64,000 nt of DNA from Carboxylicivirga sp. M1479. GTDB lineage: Bacteria > Bacteroidota > Bacteroidia > Bacteroidales > Marinilabiliaceae. The stretch lies in assembly GCF_007097485.1 (NCBI RefSeq), contig NZ_VKDE01000024.1, positions 1 to 64,000 of the forward strand, given 5' to 3'. Below the pieces are notes generated by a model, which searched no databases, was not told where the DNA came from, and saw nothing but the letters and a program-made list of their open reading frames with translations. Of the stretch, positions 24,510-33,155 are shown piece by piece. A program made the translations under genes and the position numbers. Each line of letters begins with the position of its first letter. Positions within the stretch are counted from its first letter, which is position 1.

Positions 24510-26582
24510 CTAGTGCTCTGCTTCTATTAATTGGATGATTGTTGATAGTTCCTTGTCGTTAGCAGGCAGTTGGTTAATAATGGAATGCTTTTGTTCTTTG
24601 AACTTTGTTTGATTCAGAACTGATTCTAATAAATAGAGTCCTCTTAATGCTGCCAGATATTTATTGTTTTCAGCAGATGACGCATTAACATTTAGAACCT
24701 CCCTGATTGAGCTATCTGTTAGGTGTAAACGGGTTGGCACAGGGTCGCATTTTGCCAAAATTCGGATGTTTAGTGTATCTGCTTCCGATTGAAAATGAAT
24801 ATGTGTTGTTCGGTTCTTAGCATTCAATGTACGAGGTTGCTGGTATTCTCGTTGTAAATTTTTGTAGCTCGTATCCGTACTTTTTATTGAATCGGCAATG
24901 GTCAACTCTTCCAGTTTTATTTTTACAAAACTGTGTTGGTTAATTTGGCTAATCAGCCTTGAGTCGAAATGCAAAGGAGAATAGGGGAGAGTTTCATCAG
25001 GATGATAATAATATTGAAACATCGTGTCGACGTGAGTAGGTAATACAGTAACTATTGGTTTAGCTTCCCTGGCATTGGTAAGGCTAACATAAGCTTGTAC
25101 TTCATCTTTTTTAATTCCTTCAAGCGTATAGCCAGCTGCGATCAATCTAACTTCAATTGTTCTCTTTGTTGAGTCCGATGGAAGAATCAAATCTTGTGTA
25201 ATGGTATTAAAGCTGGCGCCAGTGGCATACTTAAATAAATGGTCTTCATTGGTCCAGCTCTGTGGGTGAGGGCCTAGTAAATCAATCATCTTTTGTAAGC
25301 TAGCTTCTGCTGTATTGATGTCTTTGTATTTCTGAGCCAGCTGACGTTCCAATTCCTTTAATCGATTTTCTTTCTTACTTAAGGTACTCAGTTTAGCATC
25401 TATCAACCTCTTTTTATAAGCAATTGTATCTGTGTTGCTAGGGGCTAATTGTACTATCGAATCTATTTCAGATTCTAATGTGCTCAACTGCTGCTCCAGA
25501 ACTTCTTTTTGTCGATAGTTTTCCTTGAGTAAACCATTGTCTTGTATTTCTCTTAGCGGGTTTTCAATTTTTTTTTGTCGATACTCATCAATTCGTTCTA
25601 TGTGCGATATACCTTTGCTAACATCTTTATTGGGCGATAGTCCATTGGTGGCAGCATCGGCAAATAAATGATAGCTAATGCTGTCATCGGTAATAATAAG
25701 CATGGGTTTAAAAGAAGAATCGAGGCCCCATAGAGAGGTGTGAAGTGCTATAGCTTGATTCGCTGGGAGTACTAGTTTTTTTGATACTTGTGGTTGTAAA
25801 ACAACTTGGTTTTTTCGTACACGCACCTGATAAGTAAATAAGCCAATGCCTTTACCATACCAGCGTTTGCTACTGTCTTGCGGATTTAACTCATATTCGT
25901 AAAGCAAGCCAGCAGTTCCACTACCTTCGCCAGCAGCTAAAAATGTTGTGGCTACCAGATTTTGCTGGTTCGATAATATGCCAAAAAAGTGCTGACTTTT
26001 CAAACGGCTATAGGCTGCTATTTGTTCTCCCCATGTATTGAGCACTAACTTTTGTACCTCCGCATCAATGTTAAGTTTGTCAAGGAGCTCAACTTTTTTA
26101 AAGATGGGTAAGGACGGGTTAAGTATGATGTTTAAAGCTGCTTGCTTCTTCTTTTTAGAAACACCACTTAATAGCTTGTTTAAAGGGAGTTTGAACTTGT
26201 TAAGCAAGCTGTCGTTCCATTGATCTGTCTGGTAGATATACTTTTTCAGTTCCAGATTTAATTCCCATAAGGTAAGTTTTATGGCAGCCTCTGAAATCAA
26301 TCCGTATGATGATGATTGAATTCTGTCGTAGTGAATTGTTAAACTCTTGGGATTAAGTTTCTGGTAGGCCTCTATGGCATTGTAATCGTAGTAAGATCTA
26401 AATCTTCCTTCTTTTCTAAAAGCCTGTTTATCGAAACTAAAATAGTGTTTCCAGTTTTGTTGTAAGACAGGCGTTTTGTGCACAATGCGATAGAGCCAAG
26501 CTTCTTGCTCTATACTCAAATGGTTTTGAGCAGTGCAAAGCACAGATACAGTAAAAAGTATGACAGTAAGGACTTGGCGCAT
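24510..26582 (-). CDS. Large exported coiled-coil protein of unknown function
   Basis: About 690 residues from the ATG at 26582, chosen because it begins a signal peptide (MRQVLTVILFTVSVLCTAQ). A Met 13 codons upstream would overlap the preceding gene by 16 bp. The N-terminal half is helical, the middle is beta-rich (about 220-340), and a strong heptad coiled coil lies about 355-450 ('LSKKENRLKELERQLAQKYK'). The C-terminal half is again mixed. No catalytic motif or known family is visible. It is likely cotranscribed with the small upstream protein (23 bp gap). A periplasmic structural role is a guess. Confidence 0.6.
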   Translation of the reverse strand: MRQVLTVILFTVSVLCTAQNHLSIEQEAWLYRIVHKTPVLQQNWKHYFSFDKQAFRKEGRFRSYYDYNAIEAYQKLNPKSLTIHYDRIQSSSYGLISEAAIKLTLWELNLELKKYIYQTDQWNDSLLNKFKLPLNKLLSGVSKKKKQAALNIILNPSLPIFKKVELLDKLNIDAEVQKLVLNTWGEQIAAYSRLKSQHFFGILSNQQNLVATTFLAAGEGSGTAGLLYEYELNPQDSSKRWYGKGIGLFTYQVRVRKNQVVLQPQVSKKLVLPANQAIALHTSLWGLDSSFKPMLIITDDSISYHLFADAATNGLSPNKDVSKGISHIERIDEYRQKKIENPLREIQDNGLLKENYRQKEVLEQQLSTLESEIDSIVQLAPSNTDTIAYKKRLIDAKLSTLSKKENRLKELERQLAQKYKDINTAEASLQKMIDLLGPHPQSWTNEDHLFKYATGASFNTITQDLILPSDSTKRTIEVRLIAAGYTLEGIKKDEVQAYVSLTNAREAKPIVTVLPTHVDTMFQYYYHPDETLPYSPLHFDSRLISQINQHSFVKIKLEELTIADSIKSTDTSYKNLQREYQQPRTLNAKNRTTHIHFQSEADTLNIRILAKCDPVPTRLHLTDSSIREVLNVNASSAENNKYLAALRGLYLLESVLNQTKFKEQKHSIINQLPANDKELSTIIQLIEAEH

Positions 26583-26605
26583 AGTACCTGGATTAACTAG
26601 GCTTT

Positions 26606-27157
26606 TTAGTGAGCTTGCCAATTTTCATCAAAGGGGCGTGCCTGAAATATATGCCCAAAATCAATGTTGACGGCACTGTCGTTTTTGTTGTTACTGCGAT
26701 AGTTGTCAACAATTAAAACAATGCAGCATAATAAAAAGTGATCAGCATCATTATTGGCAATCAGCATGTAGTTATCGCCCTCAAAAAACGTTACCGCTTC
26801 TTTTTTAAAATAGGCCACTTGTTCGCCATTTTTATAAATAGAGTAACGCCTTCCACGGTGCCCGTATACATCAAAAGTAGTTGTCCCGTTTGTGCATTGA
26901 TGATGGTTCTTCCACCATGATATGGTGCTAAAATGGTAGGACGCCTGGTTAACTAACTCAATATCATATTTAGCATTAAAAACAGCCAGACGCCGGCGAA
27001 TGGTTCCCAATGGTAATTCACTATTTGGTTTAAATAGTTCGGTTACCGATAATATTCTAAATAAGCGAGACGCCGCATTTATAATAGTTACTCCGTTTTT
27101 TACAATTGAAAATTTGTTACCAAAAGCTATTTTTTTCTGATTGATGTCAATGCGCAT
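26606..27157 (-). CDS. Tubby C-terminal/LURP-one-like protein
   Basis: 183 residues without a signal peptide. The pattern 'FDVYGHRGRRYSIYKNGEQV', 'VTFFEGDNYMLIANNDADHF' and 'LCCIVLIVDNYRS' resembles the tubby C-terminal-like (LOR) beta-barrel with a central hydrophobic helix, a family of unknown function in bacteria. The match is from pattern only. It lies upstream of and close to the exported coiled-coil protein gene on the same strand, so the two may work together. Confidence 0.5.
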   Translation of the reverse strand: MRIDINQKKIAFGNKFSIVKNGVTIINAASRLFRILSVTELFKPNSELPLGTIRRRLAVFNAKYDIELVNQASYHFSTISWWKNHHQCTNGTTTFDVYGHRGRRYSIYKNGEQVAYFKKEAVTFFEGDNYMLIANNDADHFLLCCIVLIVDNYRSNNKNDSAVNIDFGHIFQARPFDENWQAH

Positions 27158-27240
27158 GAGTCTGTATGATTTTGTCCAATGCTAAGATATAAAAAGATGA
27201 ATCCTTAGGCTAAATATCTCTAATATGCTAGAAAAAATAT

Positions 27241-27420
27241 TAGGCTTTACCGAACCCAAGGTATGGGCCTTACTAGCTCCAGTCTTTGAACCTATAAGTT
27301 TCAAGCCTTGGATTCTATAGGTTCATACACTTGATACCTATCGAACCCAATGCTCTGACTCTTTACGAGGCTATGAAATGGCTTTATATCCTCTTGAAAA
27401 TTTGCACAAAAGTTGGTGTT
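27241..27420. other. Intergenic stretch with interleaved inverted repeats
   Basis: GAACCTATA (27288-27296) and TATAGGTTC (27316-27324) form a perfect 9-bp inverted repeat. Related words (CGAACCCAAGGTATGGG, ACCTATCGAACCCAA) flank it and can pair in alternative ways. It lies between the M64 peptidase and the Tubby-like gene. It could be a terminator region, a regulatory RNA or a decayed repeat; no T-run follows the stem. Confidence 0.4.
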
Positions 27421-27456
27421 AAGTTTTGCTTTTGACCTTTTTGCGTTCGAAATTAA

Positions 27457-28866
27457 TTATTTAGTATACTGTTCAATTATTAGCTTTATACCACGCTGAC
27501 ACGCTGGACAAAACTGATGATGACGCGTGAACATGATGCAGTTAGCGGCACTTCTGTATAATCCGTTTGATTTGTACTGTGCGCCTTCAAAAGCACCAAT
27601 GTGTTCGCTGTACTTCATGTTGGATAGTAATTCATCATCCCAAGCTCGTTTTTCAATAAAAAAGTCCTCCATAACCTTCTCGTCTACTTTGGCTTTGCGC
27701 ATTTCCAAACGTTTCTCTTGTTTTTTTATGCTGTGTTCATCGTACTTCGCTTTTTCCCATGGGGTAGGAATTGGCGTGTTAGGTGTTACTATATCTTTCC
27801 ACTTGATGGTAGCTGCATCGGCATTTGCCGTAACATTAAGTTCCCAGGGTTCCAGGTGTTGCATGTCAACCTCATACACCGATGCAGAGGTGTAATACTC
27901 ATCGGCCAAGTCTGCAAAATGATGACCAAACTCGTGTACAAATAGGTACTCTTGAAAAGCATTGTCAACAGCCGCCGTAATGTAGAGGTTATAAATACCA
28001 CCACCTCCGTATATCGAATCATTCATAAGAATAGCCGTAAACTCATACGGCACGGCTGCAGAAGCTTCGCGTATTAGCTTGTTATCGTAACCAAGGGCAT
28101 AGCGCTCAGAGTTAAAGGCTCCATAAGTGACAGATAGTGCCGAACGTGTTTGAATATCTTGATGCGGGTGGTTGACTCCTGAATGTGGAGCTGGTGTTTC
28201 AACTGCGCGAATTGAGAACTTCTCTTTGAATGAGGCAAAGGGCTCAGTATTGAGTAATACATCAGCAAAACGTTGAGCATCCTTGCGGAATTTGCCCATG
28301 TCATCAGCTGCATAACCCTCGCCAAGTACTACGATATCCACTTGTTTTTCGGGTGCACCATTAATAACAACATCAAATGTATTGTAATGATCTTTTACAG
28401 GAGCTGTAAAGGCGCGGTGGTGCAGAGGATTGACTTGATATTCCCAAATTGGATCAAAGCCATTATTAATGTTACGCTTATAAATAAGGATGTTTACATT
28501 TTGCTTAGGCCAAGGAAAACGCAGTGATTCGTGAAAACTACCCCAATTCTCTTTCGCTTCAGGTGTTGTTTCCCATTCTCCATAAATACTCGAGTATCCT
28601 CTAGAGTAGATAACCTTATTGGACTTAGGGTCTTGTACCTCAAAAAAGTATTTACCTAGCATAAGTTCGTCAATCAGTACCGTTTTGTTACCAGCCCACT
28701 CGCCATCGTTTACCATTTGATCAAAAGCAAAATGCTCTTCGTTGGCATTACCAACATGGTTATAATCTAAACGCATGGTTTCATTGGTAAAATAATCCTT
28801 GTATTGGGCAGAAATGTTACCTGCCAGAAAAAGCAGTAATAATGGTAGAGTGAGTTTTGCTTGCAT
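27457..28866 (-). CDS. M64-family (IgA peptidase-like) zinc metallopeptidase
   Basis: 469 residues from the ATG at 28866, chosen for its signal peptide (MQAKLTLPLLLLFLAGNISAQ). An ATG 10 codons upstream is the alternative. The zinc motif HEFGH is at residues 311-315, followed by 'HFADLADEYY', which gives the typical M64 'HExGHxxxxLADEY' signature. The N-terminal part (about 30-160) is the beta-rich M64 prodomain-like region. 'DIVVLGEGYAADDMGKFRKD' is also family-typical. A Cys pair near the C-terminus ('FCPACQRGIKLI') is conserved in the family. It is a periplasmic or secreted endopeptidase with unknown substrate. Confidence 0.87.
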   Translation of the reverse strand: MQAKLTLPLLLLFLAGNISAQYKDYFTNETMRLDYNHVGNANEEHFAFDQMVNDGEWAGNKTVLIDELMLGKYFFEVQDPKSNKVIYSRGYSSIYGEWETTPEAKENWGSFHESLRFPWPKQNVNILIYKRNINNGFDPIWEYQVNPLHHRAFTAPVKDHYNTFDVVINGAPEKQVDIVVLGEGYAADDMGKFRKDAQRFADVLLNTEPFASFKEKFSIRAVETPAPHSGVNHPHQDIQTRSALSVTYGAFNSERYALGYDNKLIREASAAVPYEFTAILMNDSIYGGGGIYNLYITAAVDNAFQEYLFVHEFGHHFADLADEYYTSASVYEVDMQHLEPWELNVTANADAATIKWKDIVTPNTPIPTPWEKAKYDEHSIKKQEKRLEMRKAKVDEKVMEDFFIEKRAWDDELLSNMKYSEHIGAFEGAQYKSNGLYRSAANCIMFTRHHQFCPACQRGIKLIIEQYTK

Positions 28867-29018
28867 CTTTCTTGTTTTGAAGTTTGATTTGAACAAGCAA
28901 GATAATATTTCTGGATTATGAAAACAGTGCTTTATGTCATGTTAGTGAGTTAGTTTCAATTTCAATAAGTAGAGGAGGGGATGATGTGTTGAAGACTCTA
29001 AAAGTCTGATTTTTATGC

Positions 29019-29051
29019 ATAAAAAAAGGAGGAAAAATAAATTTCCTCCTT
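29019..29051 (-). terminator. Terminator of the coaX-ppiD cluster
   Basis: AAGGAGGAAA (29026-29035) and TTTCCTCCTT (29042-29051) form a perfect 10-bp stem. On the minus strand it is followed by a run of Ts (AAAAAAA at 29021-29027 on the plus strand). It lies about 22 bp after the stop codon of the PpiD-like gene. Confidence 0.87.
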
Positions 29052-29073
29052 CTATATTTTTAGAATTACTTGT

Positions 29074-31137
29074 TTAAAAGAATTTGCTTCTTTCATCAGT
29101 AATTTCTGCTTTACTACGGATAGCTTCAGTTGTTTGGTAATCAACTTTAAAACCATTGGTTTGTGATAGTTGAGCTTTTTCAGCAGTGGCATCAACAGTA
29201 GACGATACTACATTGTTTACCTTAACTACATAAACACCATTGTTACCTGCAACAGGAGCACTTAACTCACCTGATTTAGCATTGGTAGCCAATGCAACTA
29301 ATGCAGGCTCAACACCAGCTCCAGGAACCTGGAATGCACCAAAGTTAATTTGGTTAGCTGTCATCACTTCTCCTTCAATACCAGTTGCTAAAGCGTTAAT
29401 GTCATTACCTTGTTTCTTGCTGTTTAATTCAGCAATTAAAACTTCAGCTTTAGCATCGTTACGAAGTTGTCTTTCGATACTTCCTTTAACGGCTGCGATT
29501 GATTGGTAACCTTCTTCTTTTGCACCAGTTACGAAACCAATAACATATGAATCACCAAATTCAAAAATATCTGATATGCTGTTCATTTCAGCTTCAAAAG
29601 CCCAACGTACCATTTCACGTGAGTGAATAAGGTTATTAACCGTACGATCGTTTGCTTTTAAGTTTCTACCATAACGCTTAACCAAGTTGTCTGCAGTAAT
29701 GGCTTCGTCAAACTTCTCAACAGTATTGTTTAATGACGCAAATTTAGCTGCTTGAGCATATACCTGCTGATTAGTTTTTGTACTGAAAGATATGTTGCGT
29801 TCTAAAGTAGCAATGTTATATTTTGTTACTGGCTTACCTTTATCCTGAACATTGATAATGTGAATGCCAAACTGAGATTCTACTTTAAGGATGGCACCTT
29901 TATCGTTTTCAAAACAAGCATCGTTAAATGGCTTAACCATTGTTCCTTCTGCAAACCAACCTAAGTCACCACCATTAATAGCAGAACCCTGATCGCTTGA
30001 ATTAGCACGAGCAATAGTTGCGAAGTTAGCACCACCTTTAACCAAAGCAAATAAGCTATCGGCCAATACTGGGTCGTTCACTAAAATATGACGAGCTTTA
30101 ACTGAATCAGGCATTTGCTTAATAGCAACAATGCGCGAAAGTTTGAAAGTTTCGTTTTCTAAATAAGGTCCGTATACTTCATTAACAGCAGCACCTTGAA
30201 CAAATCCTTGTAGTGTTGAGCTTAACTGCTCTACTTTTAGGTTACGGTCGATGTAGTTCGACTCAGAGTTCATGTTTACATACTGAATAGCATCGGTCGC
30301 TGGATTTGCAAACTCAGTTTTGGCGTTGGCTATCCAATCATTCGCCATTTGACGATCTTCTTCCGATGGTTTTACGTCAAAAGAAACATAAACTACGTCA
30401 CGAGTTGCTTCTTGTTTGTAGTTGTCTTTATGAGACGAGTAATAGTTTTTAATATCACTATCTGAAACTTGTACTGAAGAATCAGGAATAGATGAGTAAC
30501 GCTTCATTACAAAATCGAAATCAACTTTGCTTTCTTTAGCTTTTGCCTCAGCGTTAGCTTGAGCAGTAGTTACGTACATTCCTTTTTTAATCAAATCGCG
30601 ATATTTTGTAAATAAACGCTCTTTTTTGATTTGCTTCTCTAGGAATAGCCAGTAGAAGTTAGCATTTGGATCTAAATTCTTCTGCTGTAGGAAATTGATA
30701 ACCTGTGCTTTATCAAATGCACCTGTTTGAGGGTTGGTAAACATTTGACGAATCTGTGGATGTACGTTTTTACCCGTAGCCATCTCAAAAATCTCATCTG
30801 CTGTTACCGCAATGCCTAAATCTTCATATTTTTCATCCATGATAACGTCCTGAACCATTTGGTTCCACGCCTGCTCACGTATTTGATATGATGTGTTTTC
30901 ATCCAATGAAGATGTACGTGAATTAAGCTTGTAGTAGTCCTCCAATTCCGTTACGTAGCTTTGGTACTCAGGATAAGATACAGACGTTCCATTAATTTCA
31001 GCAATCTGCATGTTTCTTCTTCTAAAAATGGAATCTCCCGAACTCATTAAGTCTCCTAAAAGGAAAGCTAAAAGTCCAACCGCAATCACGATGATGAGTA
31101 GTCCAGATTTATTTCTAATTCTCTCTAATGTTGCCAT
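29074..31137 (-). CDS. ppiD: Membrane-anchored SurA/PpiD-type peptidyl-prolyl isomerase
   Basis: 687 residues. One N-terminal membrane helix (about 12-32) anchors the protein with its bulk in the periplasm. A SurA_N-like chaperone region (about 40-230) is followed by a parvulin PPIC domain (about 340-440: 'VKARHILVND', 'GANFATIARANSSDQGSAINGGDLGW', 'VESQFGIHIINV') and a second weaker region. It helps outer-membrane proteins fold. It is the last gene of the leftward cluster coaX-OMP-TPR-lptC-CorC-like and shares its envelope theme. Symbol by similarity only. Confidence 0.82.
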   Translation of the reverse strand: MATLERIRNKSGLLIIVIAVGLLAFLLGDLMSSGDSIFRRRNMQIAEINGTSVSYPEYQSYVTELEDYYKLNSRTSSLDENTSYQIREQAWNQMVQDVIMDEKYEDLGIAVTADEIFEMATGKNVHPQIRQMFTNPQTGAFDKAQVINFLQQKNLDPNANFYWLFLEKQIKKERLFTKYRDLIKKGMYVTTAQANAEAKAKESKVDFDFVMKRYSSIPDSSVQVSDSDIKNYYSSHKDNYKQEATRDVVYVSFDVKPSEEDRQMANDWIANAKTEFANPATDAIQYVNMNSESNYIDRNLKVEQLSSTLQGFVQGAAVNEVYGPYLENETFKLSRIVAIKQMPDSVKARHILVNDPVLADSLFALVKGGANFATIARANSSDQGSAINGGDLGWFAEGTMVKPFNDACFENDKGAILKVESQFGIHIINVQDKGKPVTKYNIATLERNISFSTKTNQQVYAQAAKFASLNNTVEKFDEAITADNLVKRYGRNLKANDRTVNNLIHSREMVRWAFEAEMNSISDIFEFGDSYVIGFVTGAKEEGYQSIAAVKGSIERQLRNDAKAEVLIAELNSKKQGNDINALATGIEGEVMTANQINFGAFQVPGAGVEPALVALATNAKSGELSAPVAGNNGVYVVKVNNVVSSTVDATAEKAQLSQTNGFKVDYQTTEAIRSKAEITDERSKFF

Positions 31138-31253
31138 TCTGTTATTACTTATAAAATTATGTAGATTTCAAAATCAGGTTACGAATATACAAAAAAATGG
31201 GACACCTGATAAGCTGTGTTTATCTTTGCTATCATAAAGTTTTAAGGCCACTA

Positions 31254-32528
31254 TTAATCCGAAGCTAAGCTTACCTTAACCAACTCAATACGAGCGCTGC
31301 TGGCTTCTAAAATTTGGAATGTGAATTGTTCAATGGTAATGATGTCATTCACTTCCGGAATAGATTGATTATGAAAGAGTATGAGTCCGGCTATCGTTTC
31401 GTAATCTTCTGCCTGTGGAAGATTGATAGCGTATTTTTCATTTAAATAATCGATTTCTAAGCGGGCCGAAAAACGATACTCATTCTCATTTATTTGTTCT
31501 TCAATATGCTCTAAAATATCATGTTCATCGTTAATCTCGCCAAAAATTTCTTCTAGAATATCCTCTAAAGTAACGATGCCTGCTGTGCCTCCAAACTCAT
31601 CTACTACCAACGCAATACTTTTGTGTTCTTTCGTAAATAGTTCAAGTACTTTATTGGCTGTCATCGTTTCTGGAATAATGGAGATTGGACTCACAATATT
31701 TCGCAGTTTTTTGGGGTGCTTAAATAACGATGATACGTGGACATAGCCAATGATGTTATCAATACTATCTTTATACACCAGTATTTTGGATAATCCGGTG
31801 TCCATAAATTGTTGGCGAAGCGGTTCTAAATCATCATTTACCTCAATGGCTTGAAGTTCTGTTCTTGGAATAAAGCATTCACGGATTTTTAGCTTTGAAA
31901 AATCAAGTACATTTTTTAGCAATTTTATTTCATTAGCTCCCTCATCATCTTTATCACTTTTTTCATGATGCTCTGTCAGTAGGTTGTTTAAATCAACTTT
32001 GCTAAGCATCCAATTTGCTTGTTCAGTATTTGCTTTTGTTCTAAGCAGTTTTTTAATGATAAAATCAGATACAGCCATTGTCAATCTGCTCAATGGATAA
32101 AAAAGCAGATAGAAAGACATAAGTGGAACAGCAAATATGTTCAAAATAAAAGTAGGATGAATCCGAAATAGTGTTTTCGGTAAGAATTCGGCGGTAAGAA
32201 GAATGATGAGTGTGGAAATGGTTGTTTGAATCAATAACAAAGCAATACTTGATTCGACATATTGGCTTATAGTTGGCTCTATTAATTTAGCCATTTGTAA
32301 ACCATAAATAACTAAGGCAATGTTATTGCCAATAAGTATGGTTGATAAAAAAATACCAGGGTTTTGTACAAATCGATCTATGATTCTCGCGGGTATCGGA
32401 TGTTTCTTCTTATTAAGTTCGAGTAGTATTTTGTTCGAACTAAAGAATGCCATTTCACATCCCGAAAAAAAGGCCGAAAGAATAAGAGTTAGTACAATTA
32501 TTAAATATTCATTCATGTATGAGAGCAA
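31254..32528 (-). CDS. CNNM/CBS/CorC_HlyC membrane protein (GldE-like)
   Basis: 424 residues. An N-terminal CNNM/DUF21 domain with four membrane segments (about 5-140, beginning 'LILSAFFSGCEMAFFSSNKI', the typical signature), a CBS pair (about 200-330, 'IPRTELQAIEVNDDLEPL' and 'ALVVDEFGGTAGIVTLEDIL'), and a C-terminal CorC_HlyC domain (about 345-420). Members act in Mg2+/Co2+ export. Within Bacteroidota the same architecture includes the gliding accessory protein GldE. No gldD or ssb neighbour supports that name here. It lies downstream of lptC (47 bp). Confidence 0.85.
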   Translation of the reverse strand: MLSYMNEYLIIVLTLILSAFFSGCEMAFFSSNKILLELNKKKHPIPARIIDRFVQNPGIFLSTILIGNNIALVIYGLQMAKLIEPTISQYVESSIALLLIQTTISTLIILLTAEFLPKTLFRIHPTFILNIFAVPLMSFYLLFYPLSRLTMAVSDFIIKKLLRTKANTEQANWMLSKVDLNNLLTEHHEKSDKDDEGANEIKLLKNVLDFSKLKIRECFIPRTELQAIEVNDDLEPLRQQFMDTGLSKILVYKDSIDNIIGYVHVSSLFKHPKKLRNIVSPISIIPETMTANKVLELFTKEHKSIALVVDEFGGTAGIVTLEDILEEIFGEINDEHDILEHIEEQINENEYRFSARLEIDYLNEKYAINLPQAEDYETIAGLILFHNQSIPEVNDIITIEQFTFQILEASSARIELVKVSLASD

Positions 32529-32575
32529 GGGGTTTTTATGAAGTTAAGATATGAAAAAAAGTCGCGATGTTATAA

Positions 32576-33151
32576 TTACTCTTCGAATTCAAGATCGCCT
32601 TGTATATTTTTAATGTCCCAGTTCTCCATATTCTCATCTGCTTCAAATCCAGTTCCTGTATACACACTGCTCCCTTGTGTAATGGTTACAAATTTCTCTG
32701 AGTATATCCGCTTCGCTTTTGTATCCCAGTATAATTGCTCAGTATTTAAAACCTCACCTTTAAGGTTAATCGCCTCAACATCTATGTTAAGCTCCCACAA
32801 GCCTTTTTTCTCGTAGTTAAAAGCATTCCTGCACTTTATTTGTGCGTCTATTTCACCATTGGACTGGTACATGATTACATGTAGGCCGTTTGGAAATTCC
32901 ATGTATGGCTCCTTTTTACGGTCGTATCGTAGTAATTTGGGAGTAATAAATTTGTGGGTAATCTTACCTGAGTCGGTTAGTGTCGATTCAAACTCATCGT
33001 AAATTAATGAGGGTATTTCTTCCCGGTTGGTTATTGCGGCAATTTCTTCAGGTTTGTTTGATTGACATGATGCCGCAAAAACACAAACAGCAAGCAGTAT
33101 TAACCCGCTTGCTGTATATGTTTGTATTTTATTTTTTAAGAAAGGTATCAA
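32576..33151 (-). CDS. lptC: LPS export protein LptC
   Basis: 191 residues with a hydrophobic, lipobox-like N-terminus (CVFAASC). The body is the single LptC/OstA-type beta-jellyroll: 'LRYDRKKEPYMEFPNGLHVI', 'AINLKGEVLNTEQLYWD', 'VTITQGSSVYTGTGFEADEN', and the typical ending 'WDIKNIQGDLEF'. It passes lipopolysaccharide from LptBFG to LptA in the periplasm. It starts 4 bp after the TPR gene ends, so the two are almost certainly cotranscribed. Confidence 0.85.
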   Translation of the reverse strand: MIPFLKNKIQTYTASGLILLAVCVFAASCQSNKPEEIAAITNREEIPSLIYDEFESTLTDSGKITHKFITPKLLRYDRKKEPYMEFPNGLHVIMYQSNGEIDAQIKCRNAFNYEKKGLWELNIDVEAINLKGEVLNTEQLYWDTKAKRIYSEKFVTITQGSSVYTGTGFEADENMENWDIKNIQGDLEFEE

Positions 33152-33155
33152 AGCC

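Noticed and set aside
27527-27895. 122-codon frame antisense to the M64 peptidase
   Set aside because: The M64 gene with its HEFGH motif fully explains this DNA; the antisense frame is a shadow.
31221-31228. TATCTTTG, a perfect TAnnTTTG on the plus strand
   Set aside because: Only leftward genes follow on this side for many kilobases; no plus-strand gene begins nearby, so it is likely chance.
31254-32528. Naming the CBS/CorC protein GldE
   Set aside because: The architecture fits, but the usual GldE neighbours (gldD, ssb) are missing, so only the general family is given.
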